From positions 62,001-126,000 of the forward strand of contig NZ_PYWM01000013.1 in NCBI RefSeq assembly GCF_003049665.1: a stretch of 64,000 bases of DNA, read 5' to 3'. How positions within the stretch are numbered: the stretch's first letter is position 1; the number at the start of each line of letters is the position of its first letter. Source of the DNA: Lysinibacillus mangiferihumi (GTDB lineage: Bacteria; Bacillota; Bacilli; Bacillales_A; Planococcaceae). Positions 54,228 to 62,843 of this stretch are shown here, piece by piece. The translations under genes and the position numbers were made by a program. Under the pieces are notes generated by a model. It worked only from the letters and a program-made list of their open reading frames with translations. It ran no database searches and was not told the DNA's origin.

Positions 54228-54586
54228 AGTTATTTAAAGTAATGATAGTAACAATTTGTATTTTGTTATGCTCCTTGATTTATCCATTATTATCAAAACA
54301 AGCTATCTCATTACTAACAATGATTAACTACACGTTCCTTCTTTCGCTTGCTTGTACAATCATTGGTGGCTTGTTATTTGTTGTACAAGGTGGGTTTTTC
54401 AATGGCATTGGTTATAGCTTTAAACGGTTTTTTGCTCGTGTTTCAAAAAATGGAGCGTACGCCTATGAATTAGATGGTAATCTGGAATTTATCCAAGCGC
54501 CTACATATTCCTTTACTTATCCTCTTCTAATAGCAGGAACGCTCGGTTGTCTTATCACAACGATTTTATCTGTTGTGTTGTATTGA
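54224..54586 (+). CDS. DUF3899-type small membrane protein
   Basis: Protein of 120 residues with three TM helices (about 5-25, 30-52 and 97-118). The middle, basic segment (FFNGIGYSFKRFFARVSKNGA) resembles the DUF3899 family often found at the end of peptide transporter operons in Bacilli. Its start overlaps the stop of the ATPase gene by 4 nt, so it is translationally coupled to the transporter. Function unknown, possibly assembly or regulation of the transporter. Confidence 0.7.
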   Translation: MKLFKVMIVTICILLCSLIYPLLSKQAISLLTMINYTFLLSLACTIIGGLLFVVQGGFFNGIGYSFKRFFARVSKNGAYAYELDGNLEFIQAPTYSFTYPLLIAGTLGCLITTILSVVLY

Positions 54587-54663
54587 CATCATCACTAACA
54601 TCAGTATGCCTTAACACTACCTTTTCAAAGTGGGGCAGGCCATGGCATATTTATTTCCGTTAC

Positions 54664-54728
54664 GGGTTGCTCGCTTTCCGCGTGCGGGGTCTTAAATCTC
54701 ACGCTTTCCCTTAGTAGTCGAGCAACCC
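54664..54728. repeat. Short GC-rich palindromic repeat (copy F)
   Basis: Arms GGGTTGCTCG / CGAGCAACCC enclose a 45-nt centre with GCTTTCCGCGTGCGGGG. It shares GCTTTCCGCG with copies A to E. CCGTAGCGAATATCAACGT just downstream (54749) recurs exactly at the end of copy C (54941). Confidence 0.65.
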
Positions 54729-54827
54729 TTCACTACAAGAATCTGCCGTAGCGAATATCAACGTCATAAATAAAGCTTGAGCTATTCTTTTCTTTTGCAG
54801 TAAATTAAAAAATAGAAGCAAACACTA

Positions 54828-55004
54828 GTTGATGGTAGCGGAGGCGGTGACTCCTGCTCAGAACAGCACACAATGTAAGACGCAACAAGCCCACGCGTTA
54901 GCGAGGGTTGCGGCTTACGGTGTGCCCGCGGAAAGCACCGCCGTAGCGAATATCAACGTGATAGAAAAAAGTGTTAGATTGACTTCGAATCAATCTAACA
55001 CTTT
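54828..55004. repeat. Intergenic repeat element, copy C (inverted)
   Basis: The palindromic core at 54828-54957 is the reverse complement of the copy A/B core (GTAGCGGAGGCGGTGACTCC.. to ..GTGTGCCCGCGGAAAGCACC). It is followed by the GTGTTAGATTG hairpin at 54968-55004. The outer terminal repeats seen in A and B are not evident. It lies at the 3' end of the oppA gene. Confidence 0.8.
54968..55004 (-). terminator. Hairpin of repeat copy C acting as oppA terminator
   Basis: Perfect 14-bp arms AAAGTGTTAGATTG / CAATCTAACACTTT with a 9-nt loop. On the minus strand the stem is followed by TTTTTT within 30-60 nt of the oppA stop. Confidence 0.75.
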
Positions 55005-55029
55005 CGCTTTTTCCTAATTCCATTTTTTA

Positions 55030-56712
55030 TTACTTATCGATTTCGACCCATTTATAGCTAATATCCGCTGAGAATGGGTGTTCATATAAATTTTTCACAT
55101 AGGGCTTCTTCAAACGACTTACACCTTTTTGGAATGTTGGAGCAAATGCCACATCTTCCATCATCAGCTTTTCAGCTTGTTGCATTAATTGCCAACGCTC
55201 CTTAATATTAGCAGTTGTTTTTGCTTGCTTAATTAACGCATCCACTTCTGCATTTTTATAATGCGATTGGTTATAGTAAGCAGTTGATTCAAATAAATCA
55301 ATATATGTCATCGGATCTTGATAGTCCGGACCCCAACCACCATAGTCTAAATCATAGTCAACTGCACCTTCTAATGCTAGTTTTTGTTTATTCGGCTGCA
55401 TATTAATCGTTAGCTCTAAGCCAGCAAGATTGGTTTCTAATTGATTTTTAATAAATTCAGCAGCTTTTTTTGATTCTGCTCGGTCATATGTTAAAAATTC
55501 TAGATTTACTTTATCAACTCTTAGTTCTTGTAAACCAGTAGCCCATGCTTTTTTGGCTGCTTCAATATCCGTTTTATTCATGTCACCATTCGCTTGGCGG
55601 AAATCAACGCCATTCTCATCCGTTGATAACCCTTGAGGAACTAAGTAGTAAGCGGGAATAGAACCGTCCTGTAAAATGACATCCGCAAATCCTTGTTTAT
55701 CCCAAGCCATATCAATCGCTTTACGAATGTTCTTATTCGCTAAAAACTTGTTTTCATGATTCATACGAATAAAATACGTATTTGGTTTTAAAAATGTTGA
55801 ATATTCTGGGCTATCTTTGTATTGTGCTACATACTCACTTGATAACTCAGTCGTATCAATTTCCCCGGCCTCATATAAGTTGACTGCTGTAGCAGTATCT
55901 TTTACAATTTTTTGCGTTATTTTCGTTAGCTTGACAGCGTCTTTGTCCCAATAGTTTTCATTTTTTACAAAAGTCCATCCTTGTCCATGTTGCCAAGACT
56001 CCATAATAAATGGACCATTATAAATCATATTCGCTGCTTCTAATGCGTATTGATCACCTTGGGCCTCTGTAAATTCTTCATTTAACGGGAAAAATGGCGC
56101 GTAAGTTGTTAAGCTTAAAAAATATGGAATTGGTGCATTTAGTTGCACTTCAAGCGTATAATCATTTAGCGCTTTTATACCGATTTCATCTACCTTGCCA
56201 AACAGTGGATCTCCTTCTGTTTGTACATTTGCGGCATTTTTAATATCGAGCATTAAATAAGAATAAATTGCTTGTGTTTCAGGATTAATCGCTCTTTTCC
56301 AAGCGTAGACAAAGTCATGTGCCGTAACCGGAGTGCCATTGCTCCACAGTGCGTCTTCACGTAACTTGAACGTATACACCGTACCATCTTCTGATACTTC
56401 ATATGACGCGGCCATACCTGGCACAGGCGTGTTCTCTGGTCCAATGCGATATAACCCCTCAAACACTGAATTCATCGCCGTTACAGCGAGTGCATCTACA
56501 CTTCCTAAAGAACTCATCGTTGTTAAATCTCCGCCTGCAACTAAATGAAGTTCTTGTATAACAGCCGATTCTCGCCCATCAGTAGCTTCTTTATCCGTGC
56601 TATTTCCCCCAGTTGAGCTACCGGCTGAATTGTCTTCTTTGCCATAACAGCCCACTAATACAACGAGCATAAGACCTAACAATACAACGAGCCATTTCGT
56701 CTTTTTAGCCAT
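55030..56712 (-). CDS. oppA: Oligopeptide-binding lipoprotein, OppA/DppE type
   Basis: Extracytoplasmic solute-binding protein, family 5, about 560 residues. The start is ATG 56712 with AAAGGGG 8 nt upstream. Signal peptide and lipobox: KWLVVLLGLMLVVLVGC. Characteristic segments: ALAVTAMNSVFEGLYRIGPE, the SBP_bac_5 signature YTFKLREDALWSNGTPVTAHDFVYAWKRAINPE and YGGWGPDYQDPMTYIDLF near the end. It delivers peptides to the OppB-C-DF transporter, whose operon converges on it from the left. It is divergent from the Xaa-Pro peptidase; a sigma-54-type promoter (56768-56785) precedes it. Confidence 0.93.
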   Translation of the reverse strand: MAKKTKWLVVLLGLMLVVLVGCYGKEDNSAGSSTGGNSTDKEATDGRESAVIQELHLVAGGDLTTMSSLGSVDALAVTAMNSVFEGLYRIGPENTPVPGMAASYEVSEDGTVYTFKLREDALWSNGTPVTAHDFVYAWKRAINPETQAIYSYLMLDIKNAANVQTEGDPLFGKVDEIGIKALNDYTLEVQLNAPIPYFLSLTTYAPFFPLNEEFTEAQGDQYALEAANMIYNGPFIMESWQHGQGWTFVKNENYWDKDAVKLTKITQKIVKDTATAVNLYEAGEIDTTELSSEYVAQYKDSPEYSTFLKPNTYFIRMNHENKFLANKNIRKAIDMAWDKQGFADVILQDGSIPAYYLVPQGLSTDENGVDFRQANGDMNKTDIEAAKKAWATGLQELRVDKVNLEFLTYDRAESKKAAEFIKNQLETNLAGLELTINMQPNKQKLALEGAVDYDLDYGGWGPDYQDPMTYIDLFESTAYYNQSHYKNAEVDALIKQAKTTANIKERWQLMQQAEKLMMEDVAFAPTFQKGVSRLKKPYVKNLYEHPFSADISYKWVEIDK

Positions 56713-56767
56713 ACTCAAAACCCCTTTGATTTTATTGCACGATAGAAATCGTACTGATTAACTAATA

Positions 56768-56785
56768 TGCAATAATCATGCCGAT
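56768..56785 (-). promoter_or_regulatory. Sigma-54-type promoter of oppA
   Basis: On the minus strand ATCGGCAT, 5 nt, TTGCA, with exactly 10 bp between GG and GC. The match is less perfect than the other two (C for T before GG, T for the last C of GGCAC). It lies 56 nt upstream of the oppA start. Confidence 0.65.
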
Positions 56786-56806
56786 ACTTTTCTAGATTTA
56801 TAAAAC

Positions 56807-56823
56807 CTGGCATAGAATTTGCA
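56807..56823 (+). promoter_or_regulatory. Sigma-54-type promoter of the Xaa-Pro peptidase gene
   Basis: CTGGCAT, 5 nt, TTGCA, with exactly 10 bp between GG and GC. It lies 29 nt upstream of the ATG at 56852, back to back with the oppA promoter. Confidence 0.8.
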
Positions 56824-56851
56824 ATATATTCTAGAAAGGGGGAATTACAAC

Positions 56852-57916
56852 ATGTCACAACTACAAAAAGTACGAGTAGCATTACAAAAACAACAAGCAG
56901 AGGCGCTTATCATCACAAACGATCAAAACCGTCGTTATTTAACTGGATTTACGGGGAGTGCTGGTACAGTAGTGATTACACAAACACAGGCAATGTTACT
57001 TGTGGATTTTCGTTATATCGAACAGGCAATGAAACAAAGCCGTGCTTTTGAGGTACGTCAAATAGATCGCGCACATTTATATGATACAATTCAAGAGATT
57101 TTAGATACAGAATCTATTCAAACAGTTGGATTTGAACAACAGCATGTGAGTTACTATACATATCAATTAATAGCTAGTAAACTTACAGCTACATTAAAAC
57201 CGCTATCTAATATTGTTGAAGATTTGCGAATGATTAAAACACCTAAGGAAATTGAGCTTATAAAAAAAGCAGCGTGGATTTCAGACGAAGCGTTCCAACA
57301 TATTTTAACATTTATTGAACCTGGTGTTTCAGAGATTGCCATTGCCAATGAATTAGAAGCGCATATGCGTAAAAATGGTGCTACTGGGGCTGCATTCGAT
57401 ATGATTATCGCTTCTGGTAAGCGTTCCGCCCTACCACATGGTGTTGCAACTGACAAAATTGTAGAACAAGGCGATATGCTAACGCTCGACTTTGGTGCTT
57501 ATTATCAAGGTTATCGTTCAGATATGACGCGAACGATCGCTGTAGGTGAGCCACCAGAAAAATTAAAAGAAATCTATCAAATCGTATACGACTCATTGCA
57601 ACATGCACTCATGCATATGGCAGCTGGGATAACTGGGAAAGAAGCAGATAGCTATAGCCGCGACTATATTACAAGCAAAGGTTATGGGGAACATTATGGA
57701 CACGGTTCTGGGCATGGTATCGGCTTAGATATTCATGAAAATATTTTTATGTCTACTGTTTGCGAAGATCTGCTAGAAGAGAATATGGTACTTACAGTGG
57801 AACCTGGTATTTATATAGCCGATTTAGGTGGTGTCCGAATAGAAGATGATGTCGTTATCACAAAAGATGGCATTGAAATCATTACGCACTCACCAAAGGA
57901 GCTTATTATTTTATAA
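56852..57916 (+). CDS. Xaa-Pro dipeptidase/aminopeptidase (M24B), YkvY/YqhT-like
   Basis: Intact metallopeptidase of 354 residues, ATG 56852 with AAAGGGGG 8 nt upstream; a longer frame to 56819 lacks a ribosome site. The N-terminal creatinase-type domain is at about 1-120 (NDQNRRYLTGFTGSAGTVV). The catalytic pita-bread domain has dinuclear metal ligands Asp (LTLDFGAYYQGYRSDMTRT), His (GHGSGHGIGLDIHE), Glu (LTVEPGIYIADLGG) and Glu (GVRIEDDVVI). It releases residues before proline or hydrolyses Xaa-Pro dipeptides. It is transcribed from a sigma-54-type promoter divergent from oppA, so import and cleavage of proline peptides appear co-regulated. Confidence 0.92.
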   Translation: MSQLQKVRVALQKQQAEALIITNDQNRRYLTGFTGSAGTVVITQTQAMLLVDFRYIEQAMKQSRAFEVRQIDRAHLYDTIQEILDTESIQTVGFEQQHVSYYTYQLIASKLTATLKPLSNIVEDLRMIKTPKEIELIKKAAWISDEAFQHILTFIEPGVSEIAIANELEAHMRKNGATGAAFDMIIASGKRSALPHGVATDKIVEQGDMLTLDFGAYYQGYRSDMTRTIAVGEPPEKLKEIYQIVYDSLQHALMHMAAGITGKEADSYSRDYITSKGYGEHYGHGSGHGIGLDIHENIFMSTVCEDLLEENMVLTVEPGIYIADLGGVRIEDDVVITKDGIEIITHSPKELIIL

Positions 57917-58167
57917 GCGCTTCATACTGTGAGAAGAATAGAATATTTCTATATTTTATACACTTAGTGTCGGCATGTTTAGTTTTTAGACACATTAGTC
58001 GCATCTTTTGCTAACAGCAATTTTCAAGAAATTACTTGCACATTACATTAAATATGTCAAAGTTTCTAGTCACCGGCTGATAAGAAAAACTACCAACACG
58101 CTATTTTAATTATGAACATCATTTTCTATCGTTTTCTGGCAATTAAATAGAGAATCGAGGTTTTATT

Positions 58168-59454
58168 ATGCATCTATCAATGAAACAAACACAAGATTTG
58201 AATTTAGTGATGACCGTGCAACTTCGCCAAGCCATTGAATTGCTACAGTATTCTACTCAAGAACTAGAGCAGTTTATCCGTGAACAAGAATTGATGAATC
58301 CATTAATAGCATTGATTGAGCCAACAGTCCCAGAACGGATTCCTACTTCAAAAGCTATAACTCGTCAAACGAACATGGTAGATACTTTATCTACATATGA
58401 ACAAAATATTCGCGATGATTTATTTGAACAAGTGAAGTTAACATTCTCTAAAGACACAGATATAAAATTACTTAAACATATTATTTATCATTTAGATGAC
58501 AACGGTTACTATGAACCGCCTTTTGTGCCTATTTATAAGGAGCATGAAATTCATAAAGGTATTCACTTATTACAAACAATTGGACCTCTTGGTGTTGGGG
58601 CACGCAGTTTACAAGAATGTTTACTGTTACAAACAATTTATCGTCATGATAGTCCAAAACATACTGATGAAGTGATTGCCAATCATTTAGAAGCATTTGC
58701 AAATAAAAAATGGCAACAAATCGCTAATGAGTTACATATCTCGCTTTGCGATATGCAAGCCATTTATCAATTTATTCTAACTTTACAGCCAAAACTAAGT
58801 TCACTGTTCCATCAAGAAGCCATTTTACACAATACGCCGGACATTATTGTACAAGTTAAGGATGATGTTATTACGTTTTCTTTAAATGACTTTTATTTGC
58901 CTAAACTCAAACTTCACCCTGACTATGTTCCATATATTACGAGCAATTCTTCTGACAAGGGTTATTTTAAAAAGCATTTATCAGATTATCAATGGCTCGT
59001 TAATAGTATTGAACAACGGCGCCTTAACATTATCAAAATTATGACGGCTCTTATTGACAAGCAAAAAGGCTTTTTTACACATGGCTTTGCTGCAATACAC
59101 CCCCTCACATTGCGTGAAGTTGCTGAGCAAATTGGTGTACATGAATCAACAGTTAGTCGTGTTACAACAAATAAATATGTTCAAACACCGTATGGCACGT
59201 ATGAGCTTCGGGATTTATTTACTTCTAAATTACAAACAACTACAGGAGATAGCGTGTCACAAGTAAAGGTGAAATCACTGCTGACTGACTATATTAAGAA
59301 CGAAAATAAAAATAAACCGTTGTCTGATCAAAAAATCGCTAACTATTTTAAAACGAGTCATGGTATCGAAATTTCGCGTCGTACGATTACAAAATATCGT
59401 GAAGAGATGAATATCCCTTCTTCTTCACGACGCAAGGAAATTCAATTTAGTTAA
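58168..59454 (+). CDS. sigL: RNA polymerase sigma-54 factor (SigL/RpoN)
   Basis: Sigma-54 of 428 residues, the usual length for Bacillus SigL. Region I is the Gln/Leu-rich activator-responsive segment (MKQTQDLNLVMTVQLRQAIELLQYSTQELEQFI). A core-binding domain spans about 70-240. The helix-turn-helix HPLTLREVAEQIGVHESTVSRVTTNKYVQTPYG follows, and the RpoN box ISRRTITKYREEMNIPSSSRRK lies close to the C-terminus. It recognises -24/-12 promoters and needs an enhancer-binding ATPase, which is not encoded in this window. The adjacent peptide genes carry such promoters. The ribosome site (CGAGG) is modest. A strong terminator follows. Confidence 0.97.
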   Translation: MHLSMKQTQDLNLVMTVQLRQAIELLQYSTQELEQFIREQELMNPLIALIEPTVPERIPTSKAITRQTNMVDTLSTYEQNIRDDLFEQVKLTFSKDTDIKLLKHIIYHLDDNGYYEPPFVPIYKEHEIHKGIHLLQTIGPLGVGARSLQECLLLQTIYRHDSPKHTDEVIANHLEAFANKKWQQIANELHISLCDMQAIYQFILTLQPKLSSLFHQEAILHNTPDIIVQVKDDVITFSLNDFYLPKLKLHPDYVPYITSNSSDKGYFKKHLSDYQWLVNSIEQRRLNIIKIMTALIDKQKGFFTHGFAAIHPLTLREVAEQIGVHESTVSRVTTNKYVQTPYGTYELRDLFTSKLQTTTGDSVSQVKVKSLLTDYIKNENKNKPLSDQKIANYFKTSHGIEISRRTITKYREEMNIPSSSRRKEIQFS

Positions 59455-59464
59455 GCATTTGAAA

Positions 59465-59500
59465 GGAAAGGAGCTATCGCATTGACGATAGCTCCTTTCC
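59465..59500. terminator. Terminator after sigL
   Basis: Perfect 15-bp stem GGAAAGGAGCTATCG / CGATAGCTCCTTTCC with a 6-nt loop, followed by TGTCTATTTT. It also closes the convergent hydroxyproline operon. Confidence 0.9.
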
Positions 59501-59527
59501 TGTCTATTTTATAGGGGGGTTACTCAA

Positions 59528-61012
59528 TCAATTTTGCTTCATATTAACAAAGACGCTTTTTATTTCTGTATAGTTGGACAGGCCGTATTCGCCACCCATT
59601 TCGCGACCTATACCTGATTGCTTATAGCCACCAAATGGCATTGTTTCCCATTCCAAACCGAAATCATTGATCCATACAGTTCCTGCTTGTAGTTTACTAG
59701 AGATATAGTGAGCTTTTTTCACATTTTCCGTCCAGATACTTGCAGCTAGTCCATACTTACTATCATTTGCACGTGCAATGACCTCTTCTATTGTTTCAAA
59801 CGAAAAGATGGACATGACTGGCCCAAAAATTTCTTCTCGGGCAATTGTCATATTATCTTGTACATCTGCAAATACAGTAGGTTGCACAAAGTAACCATTG
59901 CTAAATGCACGCCCACCGCCCGCTACAAGTCGTGCTCCTTCAGCTTTTCCTTTTTCGATAAAACCAAGTACTGTATTCAATTGTTTTTGCGACACGAGTG
60001 GACCCATTTCTGTCTGTGGATCTAATCCAGGTCCTAGTTTTACTTCTTGTGCTCTCTCAGCAAGCTTTTCCACGAATTGATTGTACAAACTACTGTGCAC
60101 AAATACACGAGTACAAGCACTACAGTTTTGACCATGATTATACATTGTCCCTGCAAATGTACCTTCGATTGCAGTTTCAATATCTGCATCTGCCAACACA
60201 ATTGCTGGCGATTTACCACCGAGTTCTAACGTAACACTTTTCACATCATCTGCTGCTTTTTTCATAACATGAATACCCGTTTTTGTTGAGCCAGTAAATG
60301 CAACCTTTGCGACACCTTTATGTGTGACAATGGCCTCTCCTGCCTCTCCTGTACCAGGAACAATGTTAACAACACCATCCGGCAAACCGGCTTGTTTCAT
60401 TAATTTCCCTACATATAATAATGACAACGGTGTTTCCGCTGCTGGTTTAATCACAACGGTACAACCGACTGCTAATGCAGCGCCTAATTTCCATGCAGCC
60501 ATGGCAAGCGGGAAATTCCACGGAATAATTTGTCCAACAACACCTACTGGCTCATGAACCGTATAGTTTAAATAATTTTTAGATACTTGTACTGTTTGCC
60601 CTGTTATTTTTGTTGCCCAACCTGCATAATAACGGAAATGTTGCACAGTACCATCTACATCATCAGCTAATGCTGTTTCGTAAGGTTTCCCATTATCTAA
60701 TGATTCCAACTGTGCTAATTCCTCACGGTGTTCCTCTAATAAATCCGCAAATTTATAAATAATACGTGAACGTTCAGCTGCCTCCATGAATGACCACTCA
60801 CTGTCAAATGCTTGTTGTGCTGCTAACACTGCGACGTTGATATCTTCAGCTTGTGCCTCACTTACGGTTGCAATGACTTCTTCATTCGCTGGATTTAAAA
60901 CATCAAAGCTTTTACCCGATTGAGATGCCACGTATTCACCGTTAATGTATAACCCAATCGGTGTTTGTAAAAATTCTAGTACTTTTGGTTTCAGCGTTAA
61001 TAAAGCCTCCAT
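59528..61012 (-). CDS. Aldehyde dehydrogenase, likely 2-oxoglutarate semialdehyde dehydrogenase
   Basis: NAD(P)-dependent ALDH superfamily, about 494 residues from ATG 61012 with AAAGGGGTG upstream; a GTG three codons earlier is in frame. Motifs: GQIIPWNFPLAMAAWKLGAAL (near 160), KVAFTGSTKTG, catalytic Glu in VTLELGGKSP, catalytic Cys in GQNCSACTRVFV, EIFGPVMSIF and PFGGYKQSGIGRE. As the last gene of a hydroxyproline operon it most likely oxidises 2-oxoglutarate semialdehyde to 2-oxoglutarate, the final pathway step. The substrate is inferred from neighbours; by sequence alone it could act on other aldehydes. Confidence 0.85.
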   Translation of the reverse strand: MEALLTLKPKVLEFLQTPIGLYINGEYVASQSGKSFDVLNPANEEVIATVSEAQAEDINVAVLAAQQAFDSEWSFMEAAERSRIIYKFADLLEEHREELAQLESLDNGKPYETALADDVDGTVQHFRYYAGWATKITGQTVQVSKNYLNYTVHEPVGVVGQIIPWNFPLAMAAWKLGAALAVGCTVVIKPAAETPLSLLYVGKLMKQAGLPDGVVNIVPGTGEAGEAIVTHKGVAKVAFTGSTKTGIHVMKKAADDVKSVTLELGGKSPAIVLADADIETAIEGTFAGTMYNHGQNCSACTRVFVHSSLYNQFVEKLAERAQEVKLGPGLDPQTEMGPLVSQKQLNTVLGFIEKGKAEGARLVAGGGRAFSNGYFVQPTVFADVQDNMTIAREEIFGPVMSIFSFETIEEVIARANDSKYGLAASIWTENVKKAHYISSKLQAGTVWINDFGLEWETMPFGGYKQSGIGREMGGEYGLSNYTEIKSVFVNMKQN

Positions 61013-61029
61013 ATTCGACACCCCTTTTG

Positions 61030-61932
61030 TTAATGAAGTTCAGTAATCAACACATCTAAGTCAGCCAAAATAGCTTTTAATTGCGCATCTTCTTCTGCCG
61101 TAAGTGGCAAGCGTGGTAAACGACATGGTCCACCTGCCCAACCTTTTAATTCCATTGCGCGTTTCGTAATTTGTACATATTTTCCTGAGCCTTCTAAAAA
61201 CGCACATAATGGTAAAATTCGATCGTAAATAGACCACGCCTTTTCTAGATTACCCTCTTGTACATTGTTGTATAGTTCAGTTACAAGTTCAGGCACGATG
61301 TTCCCAGATACAGAAATCCAACCTACAGCACCAACAAGGAATGATTCAATTGCTAAATCTTCTGATCCACAAAATACTTTAATATCGTCTTGTCCTTGGC
61401 GTACAATATCACGTGCCTTGCCGATACTACCACTCGATTCTTTTATATGTGTGATGTTTGGTACTTCTCTGCCTACTTTTAATATCGTGTCCAAACTAAT
61501 ATCCACACCTGATGTGAACGGATTGTTATAAATCATAATTGGAAAGCTAACCGATTCCGCTACTGTTTTAAAGTGTAAATATATTTCCTCGTCTTTTGGA
61601 TGTGCATAATAGGAGTTAATGAGTAAAGCAGCGTCTGCTCCAGCCTGTTCAGCTTGTTGTGTATAGGCAACAGCATCCTCTGTAGTCTCTGCTGCAGTTC
61701 CTACGATTAACGTAATACGACCTTTAATTTGATGTACTGCTACTTCTACCGCTTTCATACGTTCTTCTTTTGACAAACTTACAAATTCCCCAGTACTACC
61801 ATTAATTGCAATGCCTGTTACACCTGCTTCAATAAAATGTTCAATATTTTGACGGAAACCATCCCAATCAATATCTGTTTGATTTAACATCGGCGTTACT
61901 AATACTGGGTATACACCTTCTAATTTTTTCAT
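61030..61932 (-). CDS. DapA-superfamily lyase, likely pyrroline-4-hydroxy-2-carboxylate deaminase
   Basis: TIM-barrel aldolase/lyase of 300 residues in the DHDPS/NAL family. It has the GITGIAINGSTGEF..LSKEER motif (substrate carboxylate loop), the catalytic Tyr in PIMIYNNPFTSGVD and the Schiff-base Lys in ITHIKESSGSIGK (near 163). GGAGGAGG precedes ATG. Between a hydroxyproline epimerase and a semialdehyde dehydrogenase, the fitting reaction is deamination and dehydration of 1-pyrroline-4-hydroxy-2-carboxylate to 2-oxoglutarate semialdehyde. True DHDPS would lie with lysine genes, which are absent here. The gap to the ALDH gene is small, so they are one operon. Confidence 0.85.
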   Translation of the reverse strand: MKKLEGVYPVLVTPMLNQTDIDWDGFRQNIEHFIEAGVTGIAINGSTGEFVSLSKEERMKAVEVAVHQIKGRITLIVGTAAETTEDAVAYTQQAEQAGADAALLINSYYAHPKDEEIYLHFKTVAESVSFPIMIYNNPFTSGVDISLDTILKVGREVPNITHIKESSGSIGKARDIVRQGQDDIKVFCGSEDLAIESFLVGAVGWISVSGNIVPELVTELYNNVQEGNLEKAWSIYDRILPLCAFLEGSGKYVQITKRAMELKGWAGGPCRLPRLPLTAEEDAQLKAILADLDVLITELH

Positions 61933-61958
61933 CGTTTTTTCCTCCTCCGTTTTAGTTA

Positions 61959-62831
61959 TTACACAATGATGAATCCTTGTTGTAATGGATCTTCACTATC
62001 TACTACAAATTGATGGATTCCTGTGATATATCCTTTTAATGCAATTTCGTAGCCAACTTCATGTTTTCGTGTCAACTCGATTTTGCTGCCAAAAATACTA
62101 TTATTTATTTGAACTGCTTGATCGTCTAATATTGCAGTTAATGCTAATGTACTATCGACACTTGGCGAACGTAAAATATAGCCATCTCGTTCAAATGTTA
62201 CTGAACGTACCATACTGTCTAATTTTTCATACACAATCACACCATCTGCATCATGGTATTTGGCACTTTCAGTTAATCCCCAAGAGCTAATATAAGCTAA
62301 TTCATCTAGTACGAGTGCTTTTATATGGTGTGGTTTTTCCATCACAATATAGCGTCGTTCATCGTCCACTACAACTCGCTCACCGGCTATCCTTGCTGGC
62401 TTCACTGTCAAATGAACTGACAGTACTTCGTCTTTTGTATCCGAAAGTTTTACATATACTTGGTGGATGCCTTTTACCGTTTCAATCGAATAGATGTTGT
62501 TGTCTGATAATTCAATTGTGCCACATTCTAGTAATGCCGTTGTCGTTGCTACAAGTGCCTCATACTTAAAATCTGTTGATGCAGCATGTTGGAAAAATAA
62601 TAACCGAAATGAAGCAACAGCTGATGGCAATATTACGCAGCCATGCATACCACGATGTCCTCGTGGCTCATTTAGTAAAAGGTTTTTCGTATTTTCAAAT
62701 TGTGTATTTAATGCAGTAGCCGCTTCTGCTATTTGTTCTTGATAAATGGCAATAGGTGATTGCACCACTATTCGAAAAGCTTCCCCCACTACTTGTGTAT
62801 CAATTGTTTGAAAAGATTTGTTATAGTTCAT
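61959..62831 (-). CDS. Proline racemase-family protein lacking both catalytic cysteines
   Basis: Protein of 290 residues aligning along its length with the epimerase encoded just upstream: start FQTIDTQVVGEAFRIVVQSP, LLNEPRGHRGMHGCVILPSA, end GYITGIHQFVVDSEDPLQQGFII. The two active-site Cys motifs are altered. MCGHDTIG is replaced by FKYEALVATTTALLECG, and SPCGTGTSA by SPSVDSTLA. It is shorter than the usual about 335. GGAGG precedes ATG and the gene is intact, so it is maintained. It may be a non-catalytic subunit or have a changed activity such as a dehydratase; neither is shown. Confidence 0.8.
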   Translation of the reverse strand: MNYNKSFQTIDTQVVGEAFRIVVQSPIAIYQEQIAEAATALNTQFENTKNLLLNEPRGHRGMHGCVILPSAVASFRLLFFQHAASTDFKYEALVATTTALLECGTIELSDNNIYSIETVKGIHQVYVKLSDTKDEVLSVHLTVKPARIAGERVVVDDERRYIVMEKPHHIKALVLDELAYISSWGLTESAKYHDADGVIVYEKLDSMVRSVTFERDGYILRSPSVDSTLALTAILDDQAVQINNSIFGSKIELTRKHEVGYEIALKGYITGIHQFVVDSEDPLQQGFIIV

Positions 62832-62843
62832 CTATATCCTCCT

